DNA from: Bacteroidota bacterium
GTDB taxonomy: Bacteria > Bacteroidota > Bacteroidia > Chitinophagales > Chitinophagaceae
Direction of reading: 5' to 3'
NCBI GenBank assembly: GCA_018267545.1
Contig: JAFDYG010000451.1
Span: 1 to 63,285 of the forward strand
Length of the DNA stretch: 63,285 nt
A program made the position numbers and the translations under genes. Position 1 is the first letter of the stretch, and each line of letters starts with the position of its first letter. Below, in pieces: positions 45,115-53,478 of this stretch. Under the pieces are notes generated by a model. That model did not search any database and was not told where the DNA came from. It saw nothing but the letters and a program-made list of their open reading frames with translations.

Positions 45115-45148
45115 CCGGCGTAAGCCTTCATTGAAGCGCTTACGCCGG
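45115..45148 (-). terminator. Terminator of the E2 gene
   Basis: CCGGCGTAAGC and GCTTACGCCGG form an 11-bp stem, extended by CTTC/GAAG in the loop. On the minus strand it is followed by TTTAGTTATATTT and lies 39 bases past the E2 stop. Confidence 0.7.
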
Positions 45149-45187
45149 ACTGTTGTAAATATTTATCGGTAACGGTCAAACGCCGTA

Positions 45188-46870
45188 CTAGATCATCATT
45201 CGCAAAGGCTCTTCCAGATAGCCTTTCACCGTCTGAAGGAATGCAGAGCCCGTTGCTCCGTCCACCACCCGGTGGTCACAGCTTAACGTGAGCTTCATCA
45301 CATTCCCCGGAACTACAGCCCCGTTCTTCACGACCGGAACCTGCTGGATGGCGCTTACAGCCAGGATACAAGCATCCGGCGGATTGATGATCGCCGTAAA
45401 CTCGTCTACCCCGAACATCCCCATATTGGAAATAGTAAAGGTGCTTCCTTCCCAGTCTGCCGGCTGTAGCTTCTTGGCCTTCGCACGCTGCGCGAGATCC
45501 TTTACTTCGGCTCCGATCTGCGAAAGACTCTTCGTATCCGCAAATCTTACCACCGGCACCAGCAGCCCGTCTTCGATAGCCACCGCAACACCGATGTTCA
45601 CGTGGTGATTGACGCGGATCTTGTCTCCCAGCCAGCTGCTATTGATAGCCGGATGTTGCTTGAGCGCAATAGCCACGGCCTTTAAAACGATATCGTTGAA
45701 GGAGATCTTGACAGGAGAAACTTCATTCATCCGCGTCCGGCTTTCTACGGCCTTGTCCATGTCGATGGACATGGTGATATAGAAGTGAGGAGCGGTAAAC
45801 TTGCTTTCGGCAAGACGCTTGGCGATGACCTTCCGCATCTGGGATACGGGAACTTCGTCGAAGCTGACCTGACCGACGCTGGCGGGAGCCGCGGGCTTGC
45901 CGCTGGATGCCGGCTGTGCAGCGCTGGCCGCCGGAGCCGACTGTTTCCCGGGGACATAACTGTCCACGTCCTTCTTCACGATCCTTCCATTGTCACCGCT
46001 GCCCGGTACCTGGTTGATATCGATGCCTTTCTCCGCCGCCAGCTTCCGGGCGAGGGGAGAAGCCTTGATACGGCCATCGGCGCTAACCGAAAGACCCGAA
46101 GACAGACCGGGCTGAGCCGTTTCAGCCGCTGCCGGCTGTGCCGCACCCTGCTGCGCAGGCTCCTGGGCCGCCGGAGCAGAACCTCCGCCATTTACAGCCG
46201 TACCGCCGCCTGCCGCTGCCGCCTTGATCTTCTCGAGATCAACTTTCTTCTCGTCTCCGATCACAGCCAGAAGCGCATTGATCGCGACCTTGTCGCCCTT
46301 CTGCGCACCGATATATAGTAATTTACCTTCCTTGTAGCTTTCCAGCTCCATCGTCGCCTTGTCGGTCTCGATATCGGCCAGCACGTCTCCCTTCTTCACC
46401 ATATCCCCAACCTTCTTGTGCCAGTCGGCGATCACCCCTTCGGTCATCGTATCGCTCAGCCGGGGCATAAGAATCACTTCTTCCATCTTGGACAGGTCCA
46501 GACCGCCGCCGCCAGACGGAGCCGCAGCAGGCGCTGCCGGAGCAGCCGCCGGAGCCGGAGCCGCTTCAGCCTTTGCCGCAGGAGCAGGCGCAGCCGACGC
46601 ACCACCCTTGACCAGGGCCGAAATATCTTCGCCCGGAGCGCCGATAATCGCCAGCAGATCATCCACCTGTATCTTTCCCCCCTTGTCCGTTCCCAGATAT
46701 AATAAGGTACCGTCTTTATAGCTTTCCAGATCCATCGTTGCCTTATCGGTCTCTACTTCTGCCAGTATTTCGCCTTTCTTTACCGTATCTCCCACCTTTT
46801 TATGCCATGCTGCGATCACTCCTTCGGTCATCGTATCGCTCAATCGGGGCATCTTAATAACTTCAGCCAT
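45188..46870 (-). CDS. pdhC: Pyruvate dehydrogenase E2 (dihydrolipoamide acetyltransferase), two lipoyl domains
   Basis: 560 residues. Moves acetyl groups from E1 to CoA in the pyruvate dehydrogenase complex, cytoplasm. Two lipoyl domains (about 1-80 and 131-208) carry the modified lysines K43 (VETDKATMD) and K171 (IETDKATME), linked by Ala/Pro-rich flexible segments. The peripheral subunit-binding domain is near 265-300 (ASPLARKLAAEKGIDINQVPGSG). The catalytic domain ends with LSCDHRVVDGATGSAFLQ, containing the active His and Asp. E1 and E3 genes are not adjacent. The first line of sequence is nearly repeated in the second lipoyl domain, pointing to an internal duplication. Confidence 0.95.
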   Translation of the reverse strand: MAEVIKMPRLSDTMTEGVIAAWHKKVGDTVKKGEILAEVETDKATMDLESYKDGTLLYLGTDKGGKIQVDDLLAIIGAPGEDISALVKGGASAAPAPAAKAEAAPAPAAAPAAPAAAPSGGGGLDLSKMEEVILMPRLSDTMTEGVIADWHKKVGDMVKKGDVLADIETDKATMELESYKEGKLLYIGAQKGDKVAINALLAVIGDEKKVDLEKIKAAAAGGGTAVNGGGSAPAAQEPAQQGAAQPAAAETAQPGLSSGLSVSADGRIKASPLARKLAAEKGIDINQVPGSGDNGRIVKKDVDSYVPGKQSAPAASAAQPASSGKPAAPASVGQVSFDEVPVSQMRKVIAKRLAESKFTAPHFYITMSIDMDKAVESRTRMNEVSPVKISFNDIVLKAVAIALKQHPAINSSWLGDKIRVNHHVNIGVAVAIEDGLLVPVVRFADTKSLSQIGAEVKDLAQRAKAKKLQPADWEGSTFTISNMGMFGVDEFTAIINPPDACILAVSAIQQVPVVKNGAVVPGNVMKLTLSCDHRVVDGATGSAFLQTVKGYLEEPLRMMI

Positions 46871-46961
46871 AACGCAAGTCTTATTTAGAATAAAATGAAT
46901 TCGAGTTTGATCGGACCCTCGTCCAAATCGAGCCGTGAAATTAAGACAAAAATGATTGCTA

Positions 46962-49900
46962 TCACACTGTTTTTACGTTGCCTGTCCGTTTTAGGACGCC
47001 CCAGTGCTGCAGCTCGCCCTTAAAGGCCCGGCGCACAGCCCGGAAGAGTACCAGCCAGGTCAGCCAGCGCCAGATCAATCGCTGCGGAATCAGCCAAACC
47101 AGCCGGCTGATGCGCTCCCTCTCGAAGCTAAATGCCACCACAGCCACTGCTAGATCCACCAGCATAAAGATCAGGTAATAGCCGGCAATCTTGGAGCCAT
47201 TGCCGGTAAGCAGACCGACGACCATAAAGAAGTCGGCCAGCGGGATCACAAAAGGTATGATATATTGAAAGATTAGAATATTTGGCATCGCGGCCCAGCC
47301 CAACCCACGATACTTCCAGTTTAGCAAAGCATCCCGGTTCTTCCAGAAGGTCTGCATGACGCCATAGCTCCAGCGGAACCGCTGCTTGAAGAATTGCTTC
47401 AAGGTCTCCGGCGCCTCGGTCATGGCGATCGCCCGGTTGTCGTTCTCGATCACATATCCACGACGCAGGATCCGGATGGTCAGGTCACAGTCCTCCGCCA
47501 GCGTATCGGTCGTAAATCCACCCGCTTCCTCGATGGCCTTCTTCCGGAAAGCGCCGATCGCACCCGGAACCACCGTTATCGCATTCAGATAGGCAAAGGC
47601 CTTGCGGTCGAAATTCTGGCTGCTGATATATTCGATGGCCTGCCAGCGCGTCATCAGGTTCACCTGGTTGCCGACCTTCACATTCCCGGCGACAGCGCCT
47701 ACCCGCGCAGACAGCTGCCCCGCCTTCTTCCCGCCCCGTGTTCCCCCGAAGTGCTCCATCAGCTTGCTGACGGCATCCTGCTTCAGCTTGGTATCCGCAT
47801 CGATACAGATCACGAATTCCGCTTCCGACTGGCTGATGCCATAGTTCAAGGCCGACGCCTTTCCTCCGTTGGGCTTGGTCAGCACTTTCACTTTTGGATT
47901 GTTCGCAAAGGCCGCGCTTACCCTTTCATAGGTCTGGTCCTGGCTGCCATCGTTGACGAAGATGATCTCGAAATTGGGATAGTCGCCCTTTAACAGACTT
48001 TCAATGGAACCGACCGCATTCACTTCTTCATTATAAGCCGGCACGATGATGCTCACCAGCGGCGCACCCGTTCCATCCGGCAGCCAGAAGGGCGCCAGGG
48101 CGTATTTCTTTTCCCGGAAATGCTCCCGGGTGGCGATAAAAGCAATGAAAAGAACCCTGCTCACCGACAGCACCATAAAGACGACAAACATCGAGAACAG
48201 GATATGGCTGGCCCAATAGCCCAGCTCGGCAAAATAATAATTGGCCTGTAACAGGTAGAACCCGCTTCCCTTCGGCACCGGCGGCATCATCTCGTCCTTG
48301 GTCTTCCCCAGGATATCCGCCACCGTGGTAAACTTGAAGCCACGTTTTTGAAAATGCTCGATGATCCTCGGCAGCGCCTCCACCGTCGGCATCCGGTCTT
48401 CCCCTCCCGCGTCGTGCAGCAGGATAATGTTCCCGCTGAGTCCCGACCTCGTCATATCGTTCTTCCTCCGGATCACCCGGTCGACGATACTGTCGGACGG
48501 AGTGCCAGGCTCCCAGTCCAGCGGGTCGATGGATTCACCGATGTCCAGGTAATTTTTCTTGCGGGCAATGGCCACCGGGATCAATTCCTCCCACTTCTCC
48601 GGCTCGAAATCCGCATTATAGGGCGCCCGGAACATGATCGTGCTCCGGCCCGTAATACACTCGATCAGCAGCCGCGTCGACTCCATCTCGAGAATGGCCC
48701 TCCCCTGGCTAACCTTGGCGATATTGGGGTGGGTAAACGTATGGTTGCCGATCTCATGACCTTCCTTGAACTCGCGCTTGACGATCGGAATATTGTTCTC
48801 CGCATTGATGCCCACCAGGAAGAAGGTAGCCGGCACATGATACTTGCTCAGTATATCGAGTATCTTGGGAGTATAGTTCGGGTCGGGGCCATCATCGAAG
48901 GTCAGCACCAGCTTCATCGAATCGTTGGTCCCGTATTTCCTCGCGACGAATCTGGACGGCAGGCTGTCATAGCTCTCCTCGCTGATCAGCATCTCTCCCG
49001 TATTTACCTCGGGCGTAATCCGGCCATTGGTAGGCGTAGCGATGATGTCCAGTATCTCTCCCGTGCCCTCATAGTCCACGAAGTCGGCGGTCGCCATGGC
49101 ATCCACCTTGCTGAACTCCGAGAAATTGAAGTGCCCCATCTTCGACTTCTGCATGTCCTGGTCATAAAAATACCAGGTCCGCGGATCCTCGTCACCGAGT
49201 CTCCACAACGCCGTTCCCGCAATCCCATATTCTGTCGCAAACCGCAGGGCGTTGAACGTTGTCGCCGCATCGGTAAACTGCACCTGGTGACGCACGTTAT
49301 CCTCGTCATCATAGTCGTAGTGCAGGTTATAGGAATCGTCGTCGAAGTCGATCTTCGCTTCTTCGTCCTTGGCCGTATACAACGCCTGCTGATAGCTCAC
49401 CGTCCGGGAAGACATCTCCTTGCCCAGTCGCCAGTCGTAGCCATAGGCGGCCAGACAGAGGACCAGCTTCTGCGTGGGAATGTTTTTGACCGCATCGTCC
49501 ACCGCCCCCTCGATCCACTTCTGATGCGCAATCGGCCCCGGACCCGAGGCGTCCGAAAACTGGTCGTAAGCCATCAGGAAAATATAGTCGTTGTACTTGG
49601 CCAGCTGCTTGAAGTTATAGTCCTCGTTGAACGGAATGACGTCCTGGGTTACCAGCAGATGCTTGGCGTGGAGACGCTCGTACAGGTCCTTCTGAAAGGC
49701 GACCAGCTTTTCATTGCTTTTCTCGACCAGCTCCTCGAAGTCCACGTTCACCCCGATAAAATTATTCTGCTCCAGTATGCGGACCAGGTCATTGATCAGC
49801 CGTTCCTTCTTCACCGGGTCGTTGATGATACGATGCACCGCGTCACCCCTGAACTGCTCCTTGAAGTTATTGGACAGGATCGGCAGGATCTTCACCCCGG

Positions 49901-50480
49901 ACTTCTTCATCACGCCCCAGGCACGCTGATCGATGTCGGTATAAATTGTGTCGGCATTCGGGTCGATAAAAATCCATTCCGGTATAACCAGGTTCATCTT
50001 GTCGATATACTGCTGAAGGGAAAGGAAAGACTGGGCGTCCCAGTCGACATAGAAAGCCGCCCGTATACCGGCAGGAAACTTGTTGAAGGACCGAAAGCTG
50101 GTGTCGGCCTGTTTGAGGCGATGCGCCGCAAGCCGCTCCGAGTCTTTTTTAGATTGTCCCGGGAAGGCCCCCGACCGGTACGGAACCTTTTCATTGATGA
50201 ACTTTCGGAAGCCCCCATACTGCTCGACAAGACTATTCTTGGGTAGAAGAAAGCTTTTATTGGTATCCAGCACTTTTTTGTACAGCTGGCTCTGCTCCGT
50301 CAGCCTGGGTACCGCAGGCGTATAATTCCGCGAAACCGCGATATAGAAAATGACAATACCCAATACCAAAACGAGAAGAACAATCCGTCCTCCCCATTTT
50401 AGCCGCTGCCAGCGGCCCGGCGAACTTGTCTGAAAAATCTGCTTTTTTGAACCAGGTGCTGGTGTCGAGTTACCTGTCAT
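46962..50480 (-). CDS. Trifunctional GH18-polysaccharide deacetylase-GT2 membrane protein
   Basis: 1172 residues. One anchor span at about 30-50, then an outside GH18-like domain (about 125-430) with GVNVDFEEL near 242: it keeps the catalytic Glu and adjacent Asp but has Asn for the second Asp of DxxDxDxE. Next a CE4 deacetylase (about 520-720): TFDDGPDPNY, HTFTH, FRAPYNADF and IILLHD, all present. After a span (about 760-790) comes a processive GT2 (VSIIVPAYNEE near 807, DAD near 892, ED near 997, QRFRW near 1032) and C-terminal spans. Inferred to synthesise, export, deacetylate and cut a beta-linked GlcNAc polymer, like PgaC plus PgaB in one chain. Confidence 0.88.
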   Translation of the reverse strand: MTGNSTPAPGSKKQIFQTSSPGRWQRLKWGGRIVLLVLVLGIVIFYIAVSRNYTPAVPRLTEQSQLYKKVLDTNKSFLLPKNSLVEQYGGFRKFINEKVPYRSGAFPGQSKKDSERLAAHRLKQADTSFRSFNKFPAGIRAAFYVDWDAQSFLSLQQYIDKMNLVIPEWIFIDPNADTIYTDIDQRAWGVMKKSGVKILPILSNNFKEQFRGDAVHRIINDPVKKERLINDLVRILEQNNFIGVNVDFEELVEKSNEKLVAFQKDLYERLHAKHLLVTQDVIPFNEDYNFKQLAKYNDYIFLMAYDQFSDASGPGPIAHQKWIEGAVDDAVKNIPTQKLVLCLAAYGYDWRLGKEMSSRTVSYQQALYTAKDEEAKIDFDDDSYNLHYDYDDEDNVRHQVQFTDAATTFNALRFATEYGIAGTALWRLGDEDPRTWYFYDQDMQKSKMGHFNFSEFSKVDAMATADFVDYEGTGEILDIIATPTNGRITPEVNTGEMLISEESYDSLPSRFVARKYGTNDSMKLVLTFDDGPDPNYTPKILDILSKYHVPATFFLVGINAENNIPIVKREFKEGHEIGNHTFTHPNIAKVSQGRAILEMESTRLLIECITGRSTIMFRAPYNADFEPEKWEELIPVAIARKKNYLDIGESIDPLDWEPGTPSDSIVDRVIRRKNDMTRSGLSGNIILLHDAGGEDRMPTVEALPRIIEHFQKRGFKFTTVADILGKTKDEMMPPVPKGSGFYLLQANYYFAELGYWASHILFSMFVVFMVLSVSRVLFIAFIATREHFREKKYALAPFWLPDGTGAPLVSIIVPAYNEEVNAVGSIESLLKGDYPNFEIIFVNDGSQDQTYERVSAAFANNPKVKVLTKPNGGKASALNYGISQSEAEFVICIDADTKLKQDAVSKLMEHFGGTRGGKKAGQLSARVGAVAGNVKVGNQVNLMTRWQAIEYISSQNFDRKAFAYLNAITVVPGAIGAFRKKAIEEAGGFTTDTLAEDCDLTIRILRRGYVIENDNRAIAMTEAPETLKQFFKQRFRWSYGVMQTFWKNRDALLNWKYRGLGWAAMPNILIFQYIIPFVIPLADFFMVVGLLTGNGSKIAGYYLIFMLVDLAVAVVAFSFERERISRLVWLIPQRLIWRWLTWLVLFRAVRRAFKGELQHWGVLKRTGNVKTV

Positions 50481-50551
50481 AGATAGAAATTGGCAAAATT
50501 CCCGCCAATAAAGGATATGTCAACAATCAGGGAGCGGTTTTAACTGGAATT

Positions 50552-52474
50552 TTAATAATCCAGCTCCAGCCTGAGCCGATCCTTGAGCTCCTTTACCAGC
50601 GGATACTGCTCTACAATCTGTATAAACTGCTCCCGCTTATTCAATGGCTTTTCCCCCGGCTCTTCCTCTACGCGTTCTTTTTCCTCCACAATCACCGTAA
50701 AAGAAATCGCCTTATTCGAAAACGCCTTCTGCAGGTGATCCGACAGCGTGCGCTTCTCGTGCTCGATAAACTTCTGCTCCAGCGGATTGCTCGTTACCGC
50801 TATGAAGTTGTTGGCATCCGTAATCCGTAATTCCGCCAGCTCCAGGCTCTGCACGGCCGGATTCTTGTTTTCCCGCAGATAGTCGGCGTACTGCTGCCAG
50901 GCCTTGTGCAGCTCCTCGACGTCCAAACTCTTGCTCTGACCCTGCTCATTGGTCGACTGCTTTCCGGCAATCTGCTGTCTTATGCTCGATAAAGACCCCA
51001 GCGAACCCCTTCCCGCCAGTCCTGCCCCACCGCCGGCCGTCGCTGCCGCCGCATTCCCGCTAGTCGCCGCACCACCACCGGCCGCCGCCGCACTACCACT
51101 CGCTACTTTATTCTCTATCGGGACTTTAACTTCTTTTATACTCTCCGGCTCTTTCACCACTTCTGGCTCTTTCGCCACCTTCGTCTCCACAATCAGCTTA
51201 GCGCCCCCATTTTTCGGAGCCACCTCCGCCCCCGCATTCCCGCGCGCTTCCGCCCCAACGCCCCCGCGCGCTTCAGCGCCCGCTCCCCGCACCAGCTCCA
51301 TCGCCGGAATATTCCGGAAAGACACCGGCCTCAGCTGCTCAGACTTTTTTTTTCCATCCCCCCCTGCGCTTACCTGCAAGGCTTGCGCCAGGTAGCAAAG
51401 CTTGATCAAAGCCAATTCCACATGCAGCCGCTTATTCCTGGCTGATTTATAATTGAGCTCGGCTTCATTCAATACATTCAGCGCGCTGATCAGGTACAGC
51501 GTCTCGACACTCCTGCCCACCGACACATACCTGTCCTTGAAACTCTCCACCACTTCCAGCAAAGCCGCTACCTTCTCGTCCTTACAAACCAGCAGGTTCC
51601 GGATAAACTCCGCAAACCCATTCAGGACCAGGTCTCCCTCGAACCCCTTCCGGTTAATATCGTCATATATAAGAAGAGCATCCGCCAGATTCTGCTGCTG
51701 CATCGCATCCAGGATACGGAAGTAATAGTCCGCGTCCAATATATTCAAGTGCTCCAGCGTATTCCGGTAGCTCAGCTCCCCATTGGTAAAGCTGACGATC
51801 TTATCCAGGATACTCAACGCATCCCGCATACAGCCCTCGCTCTTCTGGGCGATCATCTGTAATGCCGGCTTCTCCGCACTGATCTCCTCCTTTTGACAGA
51901 TGTCCTCCAGGTGCTCTACCGTATCGGCCGAAGTAATCCGCTTGAAGTCGAAGATCTGACAGCGCGAAAGGATGGTAGGTAATATTTTATGCTTCTCCGT
52001 GGTCGCCAGGATAAAGATGGCGTAGGAGGGGGGCTCTTCCAGCGTCTTCAAAAAGGCGTTGAACGCCGAGGTGCTAAGCATGTGCACCTCATCGATGATA
52101 TACACCTTGTACTTCCCGGCCTGCGGCGCAAATCGCACCTGCTCCACCAGCGTCCGGATGTCGTCCACCGAGTTATTGCTGGCGGCATCGAGCTCGTGGA
52201 TATTCAGGGAAGTCCCCTCGTTAAAGGAGACACAGGAATGACAAGTGTTACAAGCCTCCCCCTGTGGGGTGACATTTTCACAATTGATAGTTTTTGCTAA
52301 TATTCTCGCACAAGTCGTCTTCCCGACGCCCCGAGGCCCGCAAAACAGAAACGCGTGCGCCAGCTGCCCATTCTTGATCGCATTCTTAAGGGTAGTCGTG
52401 ATATGCGATTGACCCACCACCGTCGAAAAATCCTGGGGGCGGTACTTTCGCGCCGAAACAATAAATTTATCCAT
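50552..52474 (-). CDS. dnaX: DNA polymerase III subunit tau/gamma
   Basis: 640 residues. Clamp-loader AAA+ ATPase: Walker A GPRGVGKTTCARI near 46, zinc module with CENVTPQGEACNTCHSC, Walker B IIDEVHML, SRC sensor (LSRCQIFDFKRI). Domain III ends near 370. A variable Ala/Gly/Glu-rich linker (about 390-490) and a tau C-terminal domain follow. At codons 374-377 the coding strand has G7-ATGG-A9-G; a -1 slip leads to GTC TGA at once, giving a 378-residue gamma-like product. tau joins polymerase and helicase at the fork (family knowledge). Start at the ATG at 52474. Confidence 0.95.
   Translation of the reverse strand: MDKFIVSARKYRPQDFSTVVGQSHITTTLKNAIKNGQLAHAFLFCGPRGVGKTTCARILAKTINCENVTPQGEACNTCHSCVSFNEGTSLNIHELDAASNNSVDDIRTLVEQVRFAPQAGKYKVYIIDEVHMLSTSAFNAFLKTLEEPPSYAIFILATTEKHKILPTILSRCQIFDFKRITSADTVEHLEDICQKEEISAEKPALQMIAQKSEGCMRDALSILDKIVSFTNGELSYRNTLEHLNILDADYYFRILDAMQQQNLADALLIYDDINRKGFEGDLVLNGFAEFIRNLLVCKDEKVAALLEVVESFKDRYVSVGRSVETLYLISALNVLNEAELNYKSARNKRLHVELALIKLCYLAQALQVSAGGDGKKKSEQLRPVSFRNIPAMELVRGAGAEARGGVGAEARGNAGAEVAPKNGGAKLIVETKVAKEPEVVKEPESIKEVKVPIENKVASGSAAAAGGGAATSGNAAAATAGGGAGLAGRGSLGSLSSIRQQIAGKQSTNEQGQSKSLDVEELHKAWQQYADYLRENKNPAVQSLELAELRITDANNFIAVTSNPLEQKFIEHEKRTLSDHLQKAFSNKAISFTVIVEEKERVEEEPGEKPLNKREQFIQIVEQYPLVKELKDRLRLELDY
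51339..51364 (-). promoter_or_regulatory. Putative programmed slippage site in dnaX
   Basis: On the coding strand: seven G, ATGG, nine A then GTCTGAG. Normal frame reads GGA AAA AAA AAG TCT GAG. One added A, or a -1 ribosomal slip, gives AAA GTC TGA. The G run resembles the upstream Shine-Dalgarno enhancer of E. coli dnaX, and a CCGGAATATTCCGG palindrome lies downstream. T. thermophilus uses an A9 run for transcriptional slippage (literature recollection). Confidence 0.72.
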
Positions 52475-52620
52475 ATTTTAGCTCCTGTAGCAAACGTACA
52501 GCAATTCCTCCAATTCCTAAAACGGGCAATGACCACGCCAATAATTCTCCCCGGCCATCCTGTCACCCGCTTCACCCTGCGCCCGCCTCCCGGCCAAAAA
52601 CAAAAAAATCTCCAAAAAAA

Positions 52621-52651
52621 TTTGGAATATTTACAGTGTTAAGTAAATTTG
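52621..52651 (+). promoter_or_regulatory. Promoter of the tetR-type gene
   Basis: TTTG at 52621-52624, 19 bases, TAAATTTG at 52644-52651: exact boxes at ideal spacing. The -7 box is inside the candidate operator 52633-52663, so the repressor would block its own promoter. Confidence 0.8.
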
Positions 52652-52663
52652 TCTTGTTAATAA
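52633..52663. promoter_or_regulatory. TetR operator, copy 1 (before tetR)
   Basis: A 31-base block that matches the block before the tolC-type gene (53437-53467) at 26 of 31 positions, counted by hand. The shared core is TGTTAAGT-x-AATTT-x-TCT, followed by TTAATAA. It overlaps the exact -7 element. Confidence 0.7.
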
Positions 52664-52669
52664 TTCGAT

Positions 52670-53299
52670 ATGGGCATCCTAGAGCGAAAAGAAAAACAGA
52701 AACTGGAGATCCGCAAACTCATCCTGGACGCATCCATGAAACTCTTTGTCGAAGAGGGTTTCAGCAATGTCACCATCCGCAGGATAGCCGACCTGATCGA
52801 GTATAGCCCGACCACCGTATACCTCTACTTCAAGGATAAGGACGAAATCTTCTTTAGCCTCCACGACATCGGCTTCCAGAAGATGGAGGAGATGAACAGG
52901 GACCTCGTCACCATCGAAAACCCCCTGCTCCGCCTGCACAAAATGGGCGAAAACTACATCGAATTCGGTCTCCAAAATCCTGAATACTATAATCTTATGT
53001 TTATCCAGGAGGAGCCGATGAAGAAGCTTTCCGAGCTGGGCTGCGACTGGGTCAAAGGCGACTCCGCCATCTCCCGTCTAAAGGCAACCGTGACCGAGTG
53101 CATGGAGAAAGGCTATCTCAAGGGAGACCCCCACCTGGTAAGCCTTTCCGTATGGAGCTTTGTCCATGGCCTCGTTTCCCTGGCCATCCGCGAGCGCATG
53201 GAGAAGTTTATCCCACAGAAAGAAATGATCCTGCCCGCCCTGAAACAATCGTTGAACTGGATGATCAGCAACATAGAAATAGATAACCGTTCCAAATAA
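52670..53299 (+). CDS. TetR-family transcriptional regulator of the RND efflux operon
   Basis: 209 residues. N-terminal HTH: RKLILDASMKLFVEEGFSNVTIRRIADLIEYSPTTVYLYFKDKDEIFF, the standard TetR motif. The C-terminal helical domain (about 60-205) holds FIQEEPMKKLSE and a hydrophobic C-terminal helix region, the site of ligand binding and dimerisation in this family. It lies 180 bases upstream of the TolC-type gene, with a terminator between, and the same 31-base element stands before both. It is likely a repressor of itself and the pump, relieved by a pump substrate (inference). Confidence 0.9.
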   Translation: MGILERKEKQKLEIRKLILDASMKLFVEEGFSNVTIRRIADLIEYSPTTVYLYFKDKDEIFFSLHDIGFQKMEEMNRDLVTIENPLLRLHKMGENYIEFGLQNPEYYNLMFIQEEPMKKLSELGCDWVKGDSAISRLKATVTECMEKGYLKGDPHLVSLSVWSFVHGLVSLAIRERMEKFIPQKEMILPALKQSLNWMISNIEIDNRSK

Positions 53300-53398
53300 A
53301 TAGCCGCCCGGACAGGCCTTGCTTTCTCACCAGGTAAGCCATGCCTTTCCGCCGATCCGCCCTTCGGCTCACTCCGCCAAATGAGCAATTGACTCTTC

Positions 53399-53423
53399 AA
53401 AAAGCCCACTTGGCGCTTTTTTT
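53399..53423 (+). terminator. Terminator of the tetR-type gene
   Basis: AAAAAGC...GCTTTTTTT with an inner CC/GG pair and a T run, 100 bases past the tetR stop and just before operator copy 2. It isolates the efflux operon from the regulator. Confidence 0.6.
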
Positions 53424-53436
53424 ACGCAAAAAATGA

Positions 53437-53467
53437 ACATTGTTAAGTTAATTTATCTGATTAATAA
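53437..53467. promoter_or_regulatory. TetR operator, copy 2 (before the efflux operon)
   Basis: It agrees with copy 1 at 26 of 31 positions, differing at positions 4, 13, 19, 23 and 24. It lies 11 bases before the ATG at 53479, where it would overlap a weak -7 element (TAATTTAT). Confidence 0.7.
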
Positions 53468-53478
53468 ATAGAACGTAT

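Noticed and set aside
48348-50246. 632-codon open frame on the + strand opposite the GH18-CE4-GT2 gene
   Set aside because: It mirrors a gene with intact catalytic motifs; its sequence is Arg/His/Val-rich shadow composition with no start context.
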